64,000 nt of DNA from Gammaproteobacteria bacterium (GTDB taxonomy: Bacteria; Pseudomonadota; Gammaproteobacteria; HK1), in contig WLWT01000003.1 in the NCBI GenBank assembly GCA_012103455.1, forward strand, positions 682,001 to 746,000, written 5' to 3'. The notes under the pieces were generated by a model. It worked only from the letters and a program-made list of their open reading frames with translations. It was not told the origin of the DNA and searched no databases. Position 1 is the first letter of the stretch. Every line of letters starts with the position of its first letter. Below are positions 26,808 through 35,964 of the stretch, one piece after another. The translations under genes were made by a program, and so were the position numbers.

Positions 26808-27572
26808 TCTGGGTGTGCGGCGTTCCTTGAAGGCGGCGCCGGCCTCCTTGGCTTCGTCGGTTTGGTAATAGAGTCCGACGGTCTGAAAGCCGGCCAATGC
26901 GCTGCCCCGCAGGTGCTCGGTGTCGGTGTTGAAGGAGCGCTTGGCGATGGCCAATGCCATGGGGCTGCGCTCTAGCAGTTCGCCGCACCAGCGGCGCGCT
27001 TCCGCGTCCAACTCTTCGTCGGGGACGGCGATATTGGCTAAGCCCATCGCCACCGCTTCATCGGCGCTGTAACGCCGGCACAGGTACCACAGTTCGCGGG
27101 CTTTTTTCTCGCCCACCAAACGGGCCAGGTAAACGGTGCCGAAGCCCGGATCCACCGATCCTACTTTGGGGCCCACCTGACCGAATTGGGCGCTCTTGGC
27201 GGCAATGGTCAGATCGCACAGGGTGGCCAGCACGTTGCCGCCGCCGATGGCGTAGCCGTTGACCCGGGCGATGACCGGCTTGGGGGCGTCGCGAATGAGC
27301 GAGTGGATGTATTCGATAGGCACGCCGATGGTGCCGCGGCCACGGCGTTCCGATTTGTCCTAGGCATTGTCGCCGCCGATGCAAAACGCCTTGCTGCCGG
27401 CGCCCGTGAGCACGATAACGCCCACCTTTTCATCCCAGGCGGCATTATCCAGTGCTTGGATCAGCTCTTCGTAGGATTGCGCCCTAAGCGCATTCAAGCG
27501 CTCCGGGCGGTTGATGGTGACGGTGGCGACGCCATCGCTGCGGTCGTAGAGAATGTCGTCGAAGTGGTCCAC
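26790..27572 (-). pseudogene. badI: 2-ketocyclohexanecarboxyl-CoA hydrolase (BadI-like) with an in-frame stop
   Basis: The two halves (27572-27360 and 27323-26790) are in one frame, split only by a TAG at 27360-27362 after GSKAFCIGGDNA. The joined product of about 260 residues matches BadI, the crotonase-family ring-opening hydrolase of anaerobic benzoate/cyclohexanecarboxylate degradation: DDILYDRSDGVATVTINRPE, VIARVNGYAIGGGNVLAT, QFGQVGPKVGSVDPGFGTVY and ARELWYLCRRYSADEAVAMG are characteristic. The remnant downstream reads RGRGTIGVP, as expected after the oxyanion loop. MenB is the nearest alternative. One nonsense change makes this a recent pseudogene unless the stop is suppressed. Confidence 0.85.
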
Positions 27573-27583
27573 GGTAACGCTCT

Positions 27584-27609
27584 TAGCTGTTTTTGATAGC
27601 TGTTTTTGA
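27584..27609. repeat. 13-bp perfect tandem duplication upstream of badI
   Basis: TAGCTGTTTTTGA occurs twice without a gap, in the short spacer between the enoyl-CoA hydratase stop and the badI start. Confidence 0.9.
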
Positions 27610-27628
27610 CCTACTTGCTTTTGAGGAC

Positions 27629-28408
27629 TTATTTACCTTTGAACTGGGCGTTTCTCTGCTCCAGAAACGCGTTCATGCCTTCAATGCGATCCGCCGTGGT
27701 CCACAGCACCGTGGTGAGTTCCCGCTCGAATTTGAGCGCATCGATGAGGCTCATCTGCCTGCCGCTATTGACGGCTTTTTTGGCATACCAGACGCTAAGC
27801 GGTGCCTGTTTGGCGTAGTTTTCAATCAGCTCGGCGGCGCGCTCCACTACCGCCTCCGGGGCCAGGACTTCCAGTACTAAACCGATCCGAAGCGCCGTGG
27901 GCGCGTCTATGAAGTCGCCGCTGAACAGCAGATGTTTAGCCCACTGCTCGCCCACTAGCCGTGGCAAACGCTGGGTGCCACCGGCGCCGGCCACGGAGCC
28001 GATTTTGGCGCTGGTGATAGCGAACTTGGCGCCGTCGCCGGCGATACGCACATCACAAGCCAGGGCCACCTCCAGCCCCCCGGTTAGGCAATAGCCGTTG
28101 ATGGCCGCCACCACCGGTTTGCTGAGCGACTCCAGCGTTTCATTGGCGCGGGTGAAGTGGGCCAGCAGGCGATCGGTGGCGCGGGGTGATCGCGCTTCAA
28201 GAGCGCCGCTTATGTCGGCGCCGGCAGAGAACGCTCTATCATCGCCGGTGAGGATCACGCCGCGTACCTGCGGATCATCATCTAGGCGCTCGAGGTGCTC
28301 GCACAGCTCGGCCAGTAGGTCGCTGGACAGGGCGTTGCGTTTATCCGGGCGGTTAAACGTCAGTATGGCTGCCGCGCCGCGCCGGGATGGCAACATCAGA
28401 GCGGCCAT
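27629..28408 (-). CDS. enoyl-CoA hydratase/isomerase family protein
   Basis: A complete 259-residue crotonase-fold enzyme. Signature segments are AAILTFNRPDKRNALSSDLL near the start, ILTGDDRAFSAGADIS (oxyanion hole), VVAAINGYCLTGGLEVALAC (second oxyanion glycines), and SVAGAGGTQRLPRLVGEQWA. It should add water to, or isomerise, an enoyl-CoA. The Glu in the GAGGTQ-RLPR region is not obviously conserved as in classical hydratases, so the exact reaction is open. It is coupled with the CoA transferase upstream (3-bp gap) and followed by badI, so the set probably once served a cyclic-acid degradation pathway. Confidence 0.88.
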   Translation of the reverse strand: MAALMLPSRRGAAAILTFNRPDKRNALSSDLLAELCEHLERLDDDPQVRGVILTGDDRAFSAGADISGALEARSPRATDRLLAHFTRANETLESLSKPVVAAINGYCLTGGLEVALACDVRIAGDGAKFAITSAKIGSVAGAGGTQRLPRLVGEQWAKHLLFSGDFIDAPTALRIGLVLEVLAPEAVVERAAELIENYAKQAPLSVWYAKKAVNSGRQMSLIDALKFERELTTVLWTTADRIEGMNAFLEQRNAQFKGK

Positions 28409-28411
28409 CGC

Positions 28412-30697
28412 TTACTCCGCGAAATAGTGGAAATTGTCATCGCCCAGGCCGCTCAGCATGGCGCGATTTAACAGCGGGGTCCTAGACAGGCGGATCGGGT
28501 TGATCAGCACCGGCCAAGAGCGGCCTTTGCGATCGGTGATCTCGGCGACTTGTCCATCGGCGTGCGGCGAACTGATGAACTCGTTGAGGGTCTGTATAGG
28601 TGTGACCAACTCCGGCCAGCGGGCGGCCAGTTCGGCGCGGCTGGCACCGCCAGCGAACGCCTCTAGCGCTGGCGGCACTTGCGTATCTTCGATGAGCACC
28701 TGCCCATCGGAGCAGGTGGCGATGCGGGTTTTCTCGTACACCGTGGGCGCATTGTTCCAGGTGAGTTGCATGGCCCAGGCGGCCACGTCTTGCATTGATA
28801 CGTCGATGAACTGCCCTTTGCCGGAACCCTCCCGGTGGAGCAATGCGGCGAGGATGAGCCCGACGCTCAGATTGGCCCCCAGCACGTCCGCCAAGGACAT
28901 GCCGGTTTTGACTGGCAGGCCCTCGGATCGGGTGCGGTCCATCACGCCGGCCATGGCTTGTATGACCGTGTCGTAAGCGGGGCGGCCAGGGTATTTGGAA
29001 TCGGCGCCGAAGCCGCACACGGCGCAGTAGATAATGCCCGGGTTCAGCGCTTGCAGGCGCTTGAAGCTGAGCCCCATGCGGGCCAGCGCGCCCGGTTTCA
29101 GGTTCTCGACCACGATATCGGCGTTGTTCACCAGGGATTCGAGTTTGGCCAAGTCATCCGGTTGCTTGAGATCCAGGACGACGTTGCGTTTGCCGGTGTT
29201 GTTGACCACGTAGAAGGTGCCCACGCCGTGGCGTTGTGGCGCCCACCCGCGCATAGCCTCGCCGCCGGGCGCTTCGACCTTGATGACTTCCGCCCCTAGG
29301 TTGGCGAGATAGCGGCCCGTCAATGGTGCCGCCGTGTAGTGGCCCAACTCCACCACCCGTATGCCGGCGAGGGGCGCGGCGGTGCTAGCCTCGCCGCGCA
29401 GCTTGGGCGGCCTCAGCCGGGTTTTTTCAATCTGCTCAAACACCCAATCGCGGGCTTCGTCTGGCGCCGGTACGTCCGTCAAAATGGCGCCCGGTGTGGC
29501 TGATGCGTGCACTAAGCGTCCAGCGCCGTACCAGTGTTTGCCGTCGGCGCCGTTCAAGGTGGCGATCATCTGGCGGTGGTTTAGATTGGCCTCGCGGGGG
29601 TAGCCATCGACGGGCACTACAGCGCCGCATGGGATATTGGCTTCCAGCAAGATGTTGGACACTTCGTCAAGGGTGAGGGTCTTGGTCCACGCTTGCACGT
29701 GGGCTTCCATCGCGTCCAGGTTTTGCCTGCGGGCCGGGCCGCTGTCGAAACCCGGCGCAGCGGCCAGCGCTGCGTTGCCGGTGAGGGCGCAAAAGCGTTG
29801 CCACTGGATCTCGCTGGCCATGCAGATCAGCAGCCAGCCGTCAGCGGCGCGGAAGATGTTCCACGGCGAGGCCAGTAGATGGCGGTTGCCGGTGCGCCGC
29901 GCTGGCGCATCGGGCAGCTCCGTTAGTTTGGACATGAACACGGCGTGGGAGGAGATGGCGCAATCTAGAAGCGACACCGATACGCGCTGGCCGCGGCCGT
30001 CTTTTTCCTTGGCGTATAGCGCGGCCAGGGCACCGGCGAAGCCGTGTAGCGCGGCGGTCACTTCGACCGGGTTGCCATCGACCAGGGTGGGCGGTCCTGC
30101 GGGCAAGCCGGTGGTTTCCATCATGCCGCTGAACGCTTGCACGGCGGCGTCACTGCGCCCGGCCAGTGGGTGAGCGGCGCCCTGCGTGACCGTGGTGATG
30201 TCGATAACGATGCTGCCGCCGGCGCTGGCTTCCTCCAGCACAGGGTGATACTCGCCATCATCGTCGGAGGAGATGATGATGACGTTGCAGAACGCCGCTA
30301 AGGCGCTGAGAGCGTCGCCGTCGTCAGCGTCATCGGCGCCGGGGCAAAAACTTCGTTTGCCCGCCAGGAGCAGCGCCCGGGTGCTCGGCGTGGCGTCTAT
30401 TTTGGGTATCCGTCGGGGGGCTATCTCGACGGCTATGACCTCGGCGCCCAGCTGCGCGAATAGCGATCCGCACAGCCTGGCGCCAGTCCGCTGTCCCAGT
30501 TCCAGCACGCGCAGTTTGCCAAGCGCGCCCGGCATCCCAGCCGTTGCCGTCTCAGCCGTTGCCGTCTCAGCCGTTGCCGTCTCAGCCGTTGCCGTCTCAG
30601 CCGTTGCCGTCTCAGCCGTTGCCGTCTCAGCCGTTGCCGTCTCAGCCGTTGCCGTCTCAGGGGTTGACGTCTCAGGGGTTGATGTCCGGGGCGTCAT
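28412..30697 (-). CDS. CaiB/BaiF (family III) CoA transferase, two fused domains, with AETAT-repeat leader
   Basis: A protein of 761 residues containing two class III CoA-transferase units in tandem. The first begins GKLRVLELGQRTGARLCGSL then FAQLGAEVIAVE. The second begins GIRVVELGHYTAAPLTGRYL then ANLGAEVIKVEAPGGEAMRG, with NVVLDLKQPDDLAKLESLV and the catalytic Asp region VSMQDVAAWAMQL. These enzymes move CoA between carboxylic acids. The first 54 residues are mostly AETAT repeats from a 15-bp tandem array. A plausible alternative start is the ATG at 30535, directly after the array, which would put the repeats in the leader. It heads the leftward ech-badI operon. Confidence 0.9.
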   Translation of the reverse strand: MTPRTSTPETSTPETATAETATAETATAETATAETATAETATAETATAETATAGMPGALGKLRVLELGQRTGARLCGSLFAQLGAEVIAVEIAPRRIPKIDATPSTRALLLAGKRSFCPGADDADDGDALSALAAFCNVIIISSDDDGEYHPVLEEASAGGSIVIDITTVTQGAAHPLAGRSDAAVQAFSGMMETTGLPAGPPTLVDGNPVEVTAALHGFAGALAALYAKEKDGRGQRVSVSLLDCAISSHAVFMSKLTELPDAPARRTGNRHLLASPWNIFRAADGWLLICMASEIQWQRFCALTGNAALAAAPGFDSGPARRQNLDAMEAHVQAWTKTLTLDEVSNILLEANIPCGAVVPVDGYPREANLNHRQMIATLNGADGKHWYGAGRLVHASATPGAILTDVPAPDEARDWVFEQIEKTRLRPPKLRGEASTAAPLAGIRVVELGHYTAAPLTGRYLANLGAEVIKVEAPGGEAMRGWAPQRHGVGTFYVVNNTGKRNVVLDLKQPDDLAKLESLVNNADIVVENLKPGALARMGLSFKRLQALNPGIIYCAVCGFGADSKYPGRPAYDTVIQAMAGVMDRTRSEGLPVKTGMSLADVLGANLSVGLILAALLHREGSGKGQFIDVSMQDVAAWAMQLTWNNAPTVYEKTRIATCSDGQVLIEDTQVPPALEAFAGGASRAELAARWPELVTPIQTLNEFISSPHADGQVAEITDRKGRSWPVLINPIRLSRTPLLNRAMLSGLGDDNFHYFAE
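30540..30689 (-). repeat. 15-bp tandem repeat array (8 perfect plus 2 degenerate units)
   Basis: GCCGTTGCCGTCTCA is repeated eight times exactly (30540-30659), followed by two diverged units (30660-30689). In the CoA-transferase frame it encodes AETAT repeats, then STPET-like ones. Every unit is 5 codons, so copy-number change keeps the frame. Array length is likely to vary between strains. Confidence 0.95.
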
Positions 30698-31083
30698 GCG
30701 CAGTCCTCAGGCCGTGTTGTGGTTGATAGCAAGAACGGGTGAGTTCCGCCAAGATGGGCAATAAGAAGGCTTTGTTCTGGCCTATTTTAGCCCGCGTCAA
30801 ACCGTTGAGTTGGTAGAGTATCACCAGCCATTCACCGGTTTCGTGGAGGTAGTAATCGGGTTCTAGTCCCGTCTGGTTACGGGTGGGTTTGTACCACGGA
30901 ACGGCGCTCCGTACATCCCTTGGCCTATTGCGCCGGAGCCGTGATTGAAAGCCGATTCTACTTCCCCGAGGAAGAGGGCTGGCCTCTATTTTTCCTCACT
31001 CACGTGATCCAATACCTTCCCTGGAACCAAAAACAGGGCGGCCTCCGCACCTACCTCGAACTCATCGGCTGTCGCTCCTCTTT
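30698..31083. other. spacer between CoA transferase and integrase relic
   Basis: No gene is evident in about 385 bp. A frame near 30945-31080 (+) reads RFYFPEEEGWPLFFLTHVIQ then YLPWNQKQGG and could be a relic, but I cannot name it. A segment near 30800-30890 resembles D- and T-loops of a tRNA but does not fold into one. Confidence 0.35.
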
Positions 31084-31830
31084 TTGACGCTTGTTGAACA
31101 CGTTGCCGCGGTCGCAAGTCGCCATTTCCTCGACTTCTTTACGTCCAACATCCGCAACCCGAATACGCGCGCGGCTTACGCTCGCGGCGTGGGACATTTT
31201 CTAGCCTGGTGCGACAAGTCGTATCCAGTAATCCAGCTTCGTCGGTCCGCGGACCGGGACAGGTCGTGACCCGCGGTAAAACACCGGTGCTCGATGCTGA
31301 AGAAGCGCGCTTGCTGCTGGACAGCATTCCGCTGACGATTATCACCGGATTACGCGACCGCGCTCCGATCGGGCTCATGATTTACAGCTTTGCTCGGATC
31401 TCGGCTGCCGTGGCCATGAACGTCGAGGATGTGTTTTGGCAGAAAGGGTGGCGTTGGGTGCGGCTGCATGAAAAAGGCGGTAAACGCCACACGATGCCGG
31501 CGCATCACAACCTGCAGGATTATGCTGGAGGAATATCTGACTGCGGCTGGGATTGCGGATGATCCGAAGGGGGCGTTGTTTCGGACAGCTCGGGGGCGGA
31601 GCCAGGTGCTTCAGCCCACGCGGCTATTGCGATCGAATGCTTGGGATATTGTGCAGCGGCGTGCGAAAAACGCGGGGATTCAAGCAAAGATCACCAATCA
31701 CACTTTCCGAGCGACCGGCATCACTGCGTACCTGAAGAGCGATGGCAAGCTCGAGCACGCTCAGGCCATGGCGGCGCACTCCTCAACGCACACAACACAA
31801 CTCTACGATCGACGATCGGCGCGGAGATGA
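31084..31830 (+). pseudogene. tyrosine recombinase/integrase relic
   Basis: Three overlapping frames together cover a phage-type integrase. The N-terminal SAM-like part reads FFTSNIRNPNTRAAYARGVG then HFLAWC. The middle reads LLLDSIPLTIITGLRDRAPI then GLMIYSFARISAAVAMNVED, where the catalytic Arg would lie in the RIS segment. The end has ITNHTFRATGITAYL (H-x-x-R box) and HTTQLYDRR (Tyr). At least two frameshifts break it. It resembles the second integrase relic at 40500 in general layout. It probably marks an old insertion boundary just left of the radical SAM cluster. Confidence 0.88.
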
Positions 31831-31837
31831 AGTTAGC

Positions 31838-32029
31838 TTGGACGAAGTGAAGAGATATCGGGATTTGACGTTGTCGAACAAACAGAAACGGTTGACAACG
31901 ATCTGGAAATGGGAACTATATGAAGCGATGATGAAAACGATTGAAAATATCTCTGCTGGCGAGGTGAGTCGAATTCTGGCCAAGAGAATTCTGGCCGAGA
32001 AAGGTAAGGCAAACCGCCGGAGGGCCTAA
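31838..32029 (+). CDS. possible small protein after the integrase relic
   Basis: A frame of about 63 codons reads VKRYRDLTLSNKQKRLTTIW then KWELYEAMMKTIENISAGEV. It is charged, helical and has no recognisable domain. A TTG at 31838 or a GTG at 31847 could start it. It contains an in-frame 15-bp tandem duplication (31971-32000, RILAK-RILAE). It may equally be the tail of the dead integrase region. Confidence 0.25.
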   Translation: MDEVKRYRDLTLSNKQKRLTTIWKWELYEAMMKTIENISAGEVSRILAKRILAEKGKANRRRA

Positions 32030-32144
32030 ATTTGAGGCAATCTCTGCATCGACATTCATTGGCCACCCGGCCTTAGGTTATTGTCAAGACGATGCCACAC
32101 CGACGGGACAACAACTCACTCGAATGTGCAAGGAGGAATCGATC

Positions 32145-33145
32145 ATGGCCGAAAAGCTCGATTCGCTAAGTGTTGAAGCGCTGCGTGCGGAGCTCGTGTC
32201 GCGCACAACTTCAAAGGTACCGGGGCCACATCCCGCAACGAGTGCCTACCGAGCTCGAGAAGCACGTGGCGACTTCAAGGGGGTGGACTCTTGGGACATT
32301 GTTGAGTCCTTGCGCTCGAAGCAAAAGGTGCTGTACGGCGACGGCGACCGCATGGAGATTCATGAAATTGCGGATGAGCGCATCCAGCGATTGGCCGATA
32401 GCGTTGCGGCAATATTCAACGTAGGCGACATCGTCAACAAGGGCGACGGTACTGTCTCGCTACCACGTACTCGCATGGCGGAGTCATGCCTGGCGGGCAG
32501 CGCGCCGTTGTGCGGCGGAGAACCTTTCAAGGATCAGCCGGCCGGGGCCATCTGCACTGCGTTTCTGGTAGAGGATGACGTCGTGGCGACGGCCGGCCCC
32601 CTGCCTTAACGAGTCAAATTTGCACACACGGCGATTCATATTTGGTTACCGCGTGGTTACCGGCGGCACGGCGGTCATCTCGGTACCGGAGGATGACGTC
32701 TACGTTGGGATGGAGGTGCTTGGCTGGGAACTGGACCAGTCGGGCGCGGACTAGGCGCTCGTCAGGCTAGATCGTCCAGCAGCGGGGCGTGCACCGCTGG
32801 TTGTACGCGCCGGCGGCAAGGTCGCAGATTCGGAACGGTTATTCGTCATCGGACATCCTGTCGGATTACCACAGAAGTTTGCCGGCGCCGCGGAGGCTCG
32901 TACGTAACACCCACGAAGATTATTTTGTCGCCAACCTCGACCCCTTCGGGGGCAACTCCGGTTCGCCAGTTTTCAATGCCGACACACTAACGGTCGAGAG
33001 GATCCTGGTGCGCGGCGAACAGGACTTTGCGCCTATGGACGGCTGTTTCGTGTCGATGGTGTGTCCGCCCGGTGCAGGGCTGCCGCGGCGAGGACTGCAC
33101 GCGGATAACGCTGGCGTCCGAGACCGCCTGGCAAGTGGCGTCTAG
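32145..33145 (+). pseudogene. trypsin-like serine protease, several disabling mutations
   Basis: The start is good: AAGGAGG lies 8 bases before the ATG at 32145. After about 130 intact residues, the block that should read TAGHCLNES (catalytic His) is broken by an extra base near 32600. Later ADWALVRL has its Trp codon changed to TAG near 32752, and another shift follows near 32905. The serine motif survives (ANLDPFGGNSGSPVFN, near 32960). The C-terminus (GCRGEDCTRIT) is again in another frame. The family resembles secreted or processing trypsin-like proteases, but no signal peptide is seen. It opens the LodA-like/radical SAM cluster and may once have processed its product. Confidence 0.85.
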
Positions 33146-33246
33146 GTCGGAGTCGAAAGACCCACCGACACGTCAGATAATCATGTCGAAACACACTGAG
33201 CCGGCCACGCCAATCGGCGCTGGCTGCGCCCCCCGGAGAGGCAGAC

Positions 33247-34632
33247 TTGATCAGGAAAATCGTACTCGCCCCGCCCATGGCCTTCGCGCGCTTCGGAGGC
33301 TCGGACATTCCGCTGCAGAACTTTGGGCTGAGTGAGCCCGATACCCGACCACGAGGAACCAACAAGGCCCGGATCGTCCCGCTGCCAACACTGGTGGTTC
33401 AGAACGATGGCTCCGTCCAAGAGTCAACACCCCGCTCGGACAAGGGGCGACACCTCGACTCCATCACTTTCAAGGACGTATCCGGCTTTCGACCAGTTGC
33501 GCCGTTCTTCGAGGTTTGGGGGGCGACCAAAGCAGACGAATCCTTGCATCTGCTGACCGTGGCCGAGTTAGAGGCCGCCGGGTTTATCCTGGGCGACGTC
33601 AAGTGGACGCTAAAGGTGGGCAATGCCAAGGCCTACCACTGCACGTTGATGGACGATGACTATTTCTCGTGCACATAAATCGTCTCTGGCGACGAGCACG
33701 ACGAGATAGCGTTGCTTGCCCACTCCGACCCAGCCACGAAGCGACCTTTGGTAACCAAGGACAAACCGATTCCGGTGGGTCGGTTCAGAGTTATTCGACC
33801 AACCGGCGACTTTAATCATTTACGCGTGCGTTACACACCGCCCAAGGGACTGGTTTACGGGCCCACCGATCTTGACTCGCGCCCTACCGACCTAACACTT
33901 CCCGCCGGTCAGCGAATACTTAACCCGCGAGCGCCCTGGTGCCAGTGGGACCCGACTCAACTACCGGAGTCCAGCCCGTTGTTCGGCGACGGCAGAAACA
34001 ATCCCGGCGGACTTTACGTCACGGCCAACGACGACCCCAACAGCCGGCGTTCCGTGGGCATCATTGATGACATGGTGGACGGACTGCTGACGGTGACGAT
34101 CAGCGACGATTTGGTTGCTCATGCCCGGCTCGCGGTATCGCCGCCGGACTTCGCGCCGGATAGGCGTCCCTTCGTCAGTCTCGCTGACGGCCTCAAGGAC
34201 AGGGTGGACCGGTTAGACGAAGTGGAGTCCGGGCTGTTCGAAGACCCCGAAGCGCTTGACGCCATCGTTCGCGATATTTTCGAACGGATCTTCGAGACGG
34301 CCGCGAACAGCAACCTCGACGCGCAGAACCAGCGCTCGGCCGGCGAAAACGCACGAACGGCCAACTTCCGACAAGAAGTATCACCCGGACCCGCTTGGCC
34401 GATCGTCAATGGCCCAAGCGTGGACGGATTGCCGTTGACGTTGACGGGGCGCCGCCGCCACAGGCAGCTAAGCAACTTCGAAATATTGAGCGCGCGCGTC
34501 CGCGACGGCACCACGGACCTCTCGCGCTGGATCAGACCCCCAATCGACGACAGCGAGTACTACGACTCGCGCATGCCGCCTTTGATGCGCGGCTCCGACC
34601 GCAGGCCAATGCACCTCACCCGCCGCCAGTAA
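33247..34632 (+). pseudogene. LodA N-domain-like protein interrupted by one TAA codon
   Basis: Both halves (33247-33678 and from 33679 on) are in the same frame; a single TAA at 33676 splits about 461 residues. A TTG at 33247 with a GGAGAG site upstream is the likely start. The opening RKIVLAPPMAFARFGGSDIP resembles the IxPAIGxARxGNS opening of LodA/GoxA-type quinoprotein oxidases. Later parts (FRPVAPFFEVWG, LGDVKWTLKVGNAKAYHCTL, VRYTPPKGLVYGPTDL) look like a folded beta-rich domain. No close family is recalled. The rest of the cluster downstream is intact, so either this gene died recently, or the two pieces are made separately from an internal start near 33712. Confidence 0.6.
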
Positions 34633-34677
34633 CGCATCCTCATGCGCTGGCAGGCCATGGTTCGTGGGCGCTGAGCC

Positions 34678-35952
34678 GTGTTGCAAGCTAAAGACTTTCA
34701 TCGATTCGACACGGCTTACGGTAGCCACGTACTGCTATCCGATGGTAGCCGCATCCTCGACGTCCCGCCGCAGGTTACGGCCAGTGAGCTTGATGCATTG
34801 GGGCTAGCGAAACGCATCGACGCGCGGCCAATGGACCCGCCACCGCTCTACGCTTTGTCGCTCAACCTTGCGCAGGCCTGCAACATGAACTGTACGTACT
34901 GTTATGCAGGCGGCGGCCCGTTCGGCGGAAAGGCGCGCACCATGAGCCGTGAAGTAGCGTTCGCTGCCGTTGATCGACTGTTAGCCGACAGCGGCGACAG
35001 CGACACCGTTGTCGTCGGCTTCATGGGTGGTGAACCGTTACTGGCACGGGACATGCTGCGAGAGACGACGCAGTACGCGTCGATGGCTGGCGAACGAGCG
35101 GGCAAGCGGGTTAAATTCAGCATGACCACCAACTTGACGTTGGCGCGAGACGGCGACCTCGAGTTGTTTCGTGATCATGATTTCAACTTGACTGTCAGTA
35201 TCGACGGCAATCGCGCCGCGAACGACGCACAACGTCAGTTCAATATCGGCGGCAGCGCGTACGACAGCGTCGTCGCAACTCTTGAGCGGATCGCCGAAAT
35301 CGGCAGACCGCGCCACCTCTCGGCCAGGGTCACGGTGGCCCGCGACTTCCCATCACTGCTGGATCAGCTACGCCACGTAATTGGGTTGGGCTTCGACGAC
35401 GCAGGTTTCGCACCCGTGCTCTCGGCGCCCGAACGCGACGTGGCGATGGATAGCGCGGCACTCGCGCGATTCCTCGAGGAAATGATCGCGTGCGGCCAGC
35501 ACACCCTCGAGGAGATCATCGCTGGCAGGCCGTTTCCGTTCGCCAATTTCGAAACTGCGATGTTCGAGATTCATCGTGGCTCGCACAGGCCGTATCCATG
35601 CGGGGCTGGCGCCGGTTACCTGAGCGTGAACGCCGACGGAGAGCTGTACGCTTGCCATCGGCTGATTGACGACGACCTCTTCGCGATGGGCACCATTGCA
35701 AGCGGCGCTGACGTCAGCGCCAGGCACGCCCTGCTCACGCGCAGCCATATCGATACCCAGGAGCCCTGTCGTGGTTGCTGGGCTCGGTACCTGTGCGGCG
35801 GCGGATGCCACCACGAGGTTCGTCATCGCGGCCGCCCAAGCTGCGATTACATTCGTGGGTGGTTGGATTTCTGCCTCAAGAGCTACGTTACCTTGCAAGA
35901 ACACAACCCCCGGTACTTCGCGGCGGGCTCGCGACCCGCCCTGGCACGTTGA
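34678..35952 (+). CDS. radical SAM/SPASM maturase (QhpD-like)
   Basis: A 424-residue protein started by GTG at 34678. The radical SAM cluster motif is C68-N-M-N-C72-T-Y-C75. GFMGGEPLLARDML is the GGEP SAM-binding motif. The C-terminal SPASM region carries many Cys: YPCGAGAGYLSVNADGELYA then CHRL, EPCRGCWARYLCGGGCHHE and CDYIRGWLDFC, enough for two auxiliary 4Fe-4S clusters. Enzymes of this class (QhpD, AnSME, PqqE, thioether-bond formers) modify peptides or proteins, including crosslinks in quinohemoprotein amine dehydrogenase. It lies between the LodA-N-like gene and the ferritin-like gene, so one of these is the probable substrate. Spacing to the next gene is 12 bp. Confidence 0.92.
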   Translation: MLQAKDFHRFDTAYGSHVLLSDGSRILDVPPQVTASELDALGLAKRIDARPMDPPPLYALSLNLAQACNMNCTYCYAGGGPFGGKARTMSREVAFAAVDRLLADSGDSDTVVVGFMGGEPLLARDMLRETTQYASMAGERAGKRVKFSMTTNLTLARDGDLELFRDHDFNLTVSIDGNRAANDAQRQFNIGGSAYDSVVATLERIAEIGRPRHLSARVTVARDFPSLLDQLRHVIGLGFDDAGFAPVLSAPERDVAMDSAALARFLEEMIACGQHTLEEIIAGRPFPFANFETAMFEIHRGSHRPYPCGAGAGYLSVNADGELYACHRLIDDDLFAMGTIASGADVSARHALLTRSHIDTQEPCRGCWARYLCGGGCHHEVRHRGRPSCDYIRGWLDFCLKSYVTLQEHNPRYFAAGSRPALAR

Positions 35953-35964
35953 GGAGAGCGCCGG

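Noticed and set aside
30540..30689. CRISPR-like regular repeat
   Set aside because: Units are 15 bp and directly abutting with no spacers, and they lie in frame in a coding region.
30273..30764. plus-strand frames of PSQPL-type repeats
   Set aside because: These are antisense readings of the AETAT array in the CoA-transferase gene.
30790..30900. tRNA-like D-loop and T-loop motifs
   Set aside because: The D-loop-like GTTGGTAGAG and the GGGTTCTAGTCCC segment are present, but no matching acceptor stem or anticodon arm can be formed.
33676..33678. selenocysteine or recoding at the internal stop
   Set aside because: The stop is TAA, not TGA, and no insertion element-like hairpin follows; a nonsense change or split gene is simpler.
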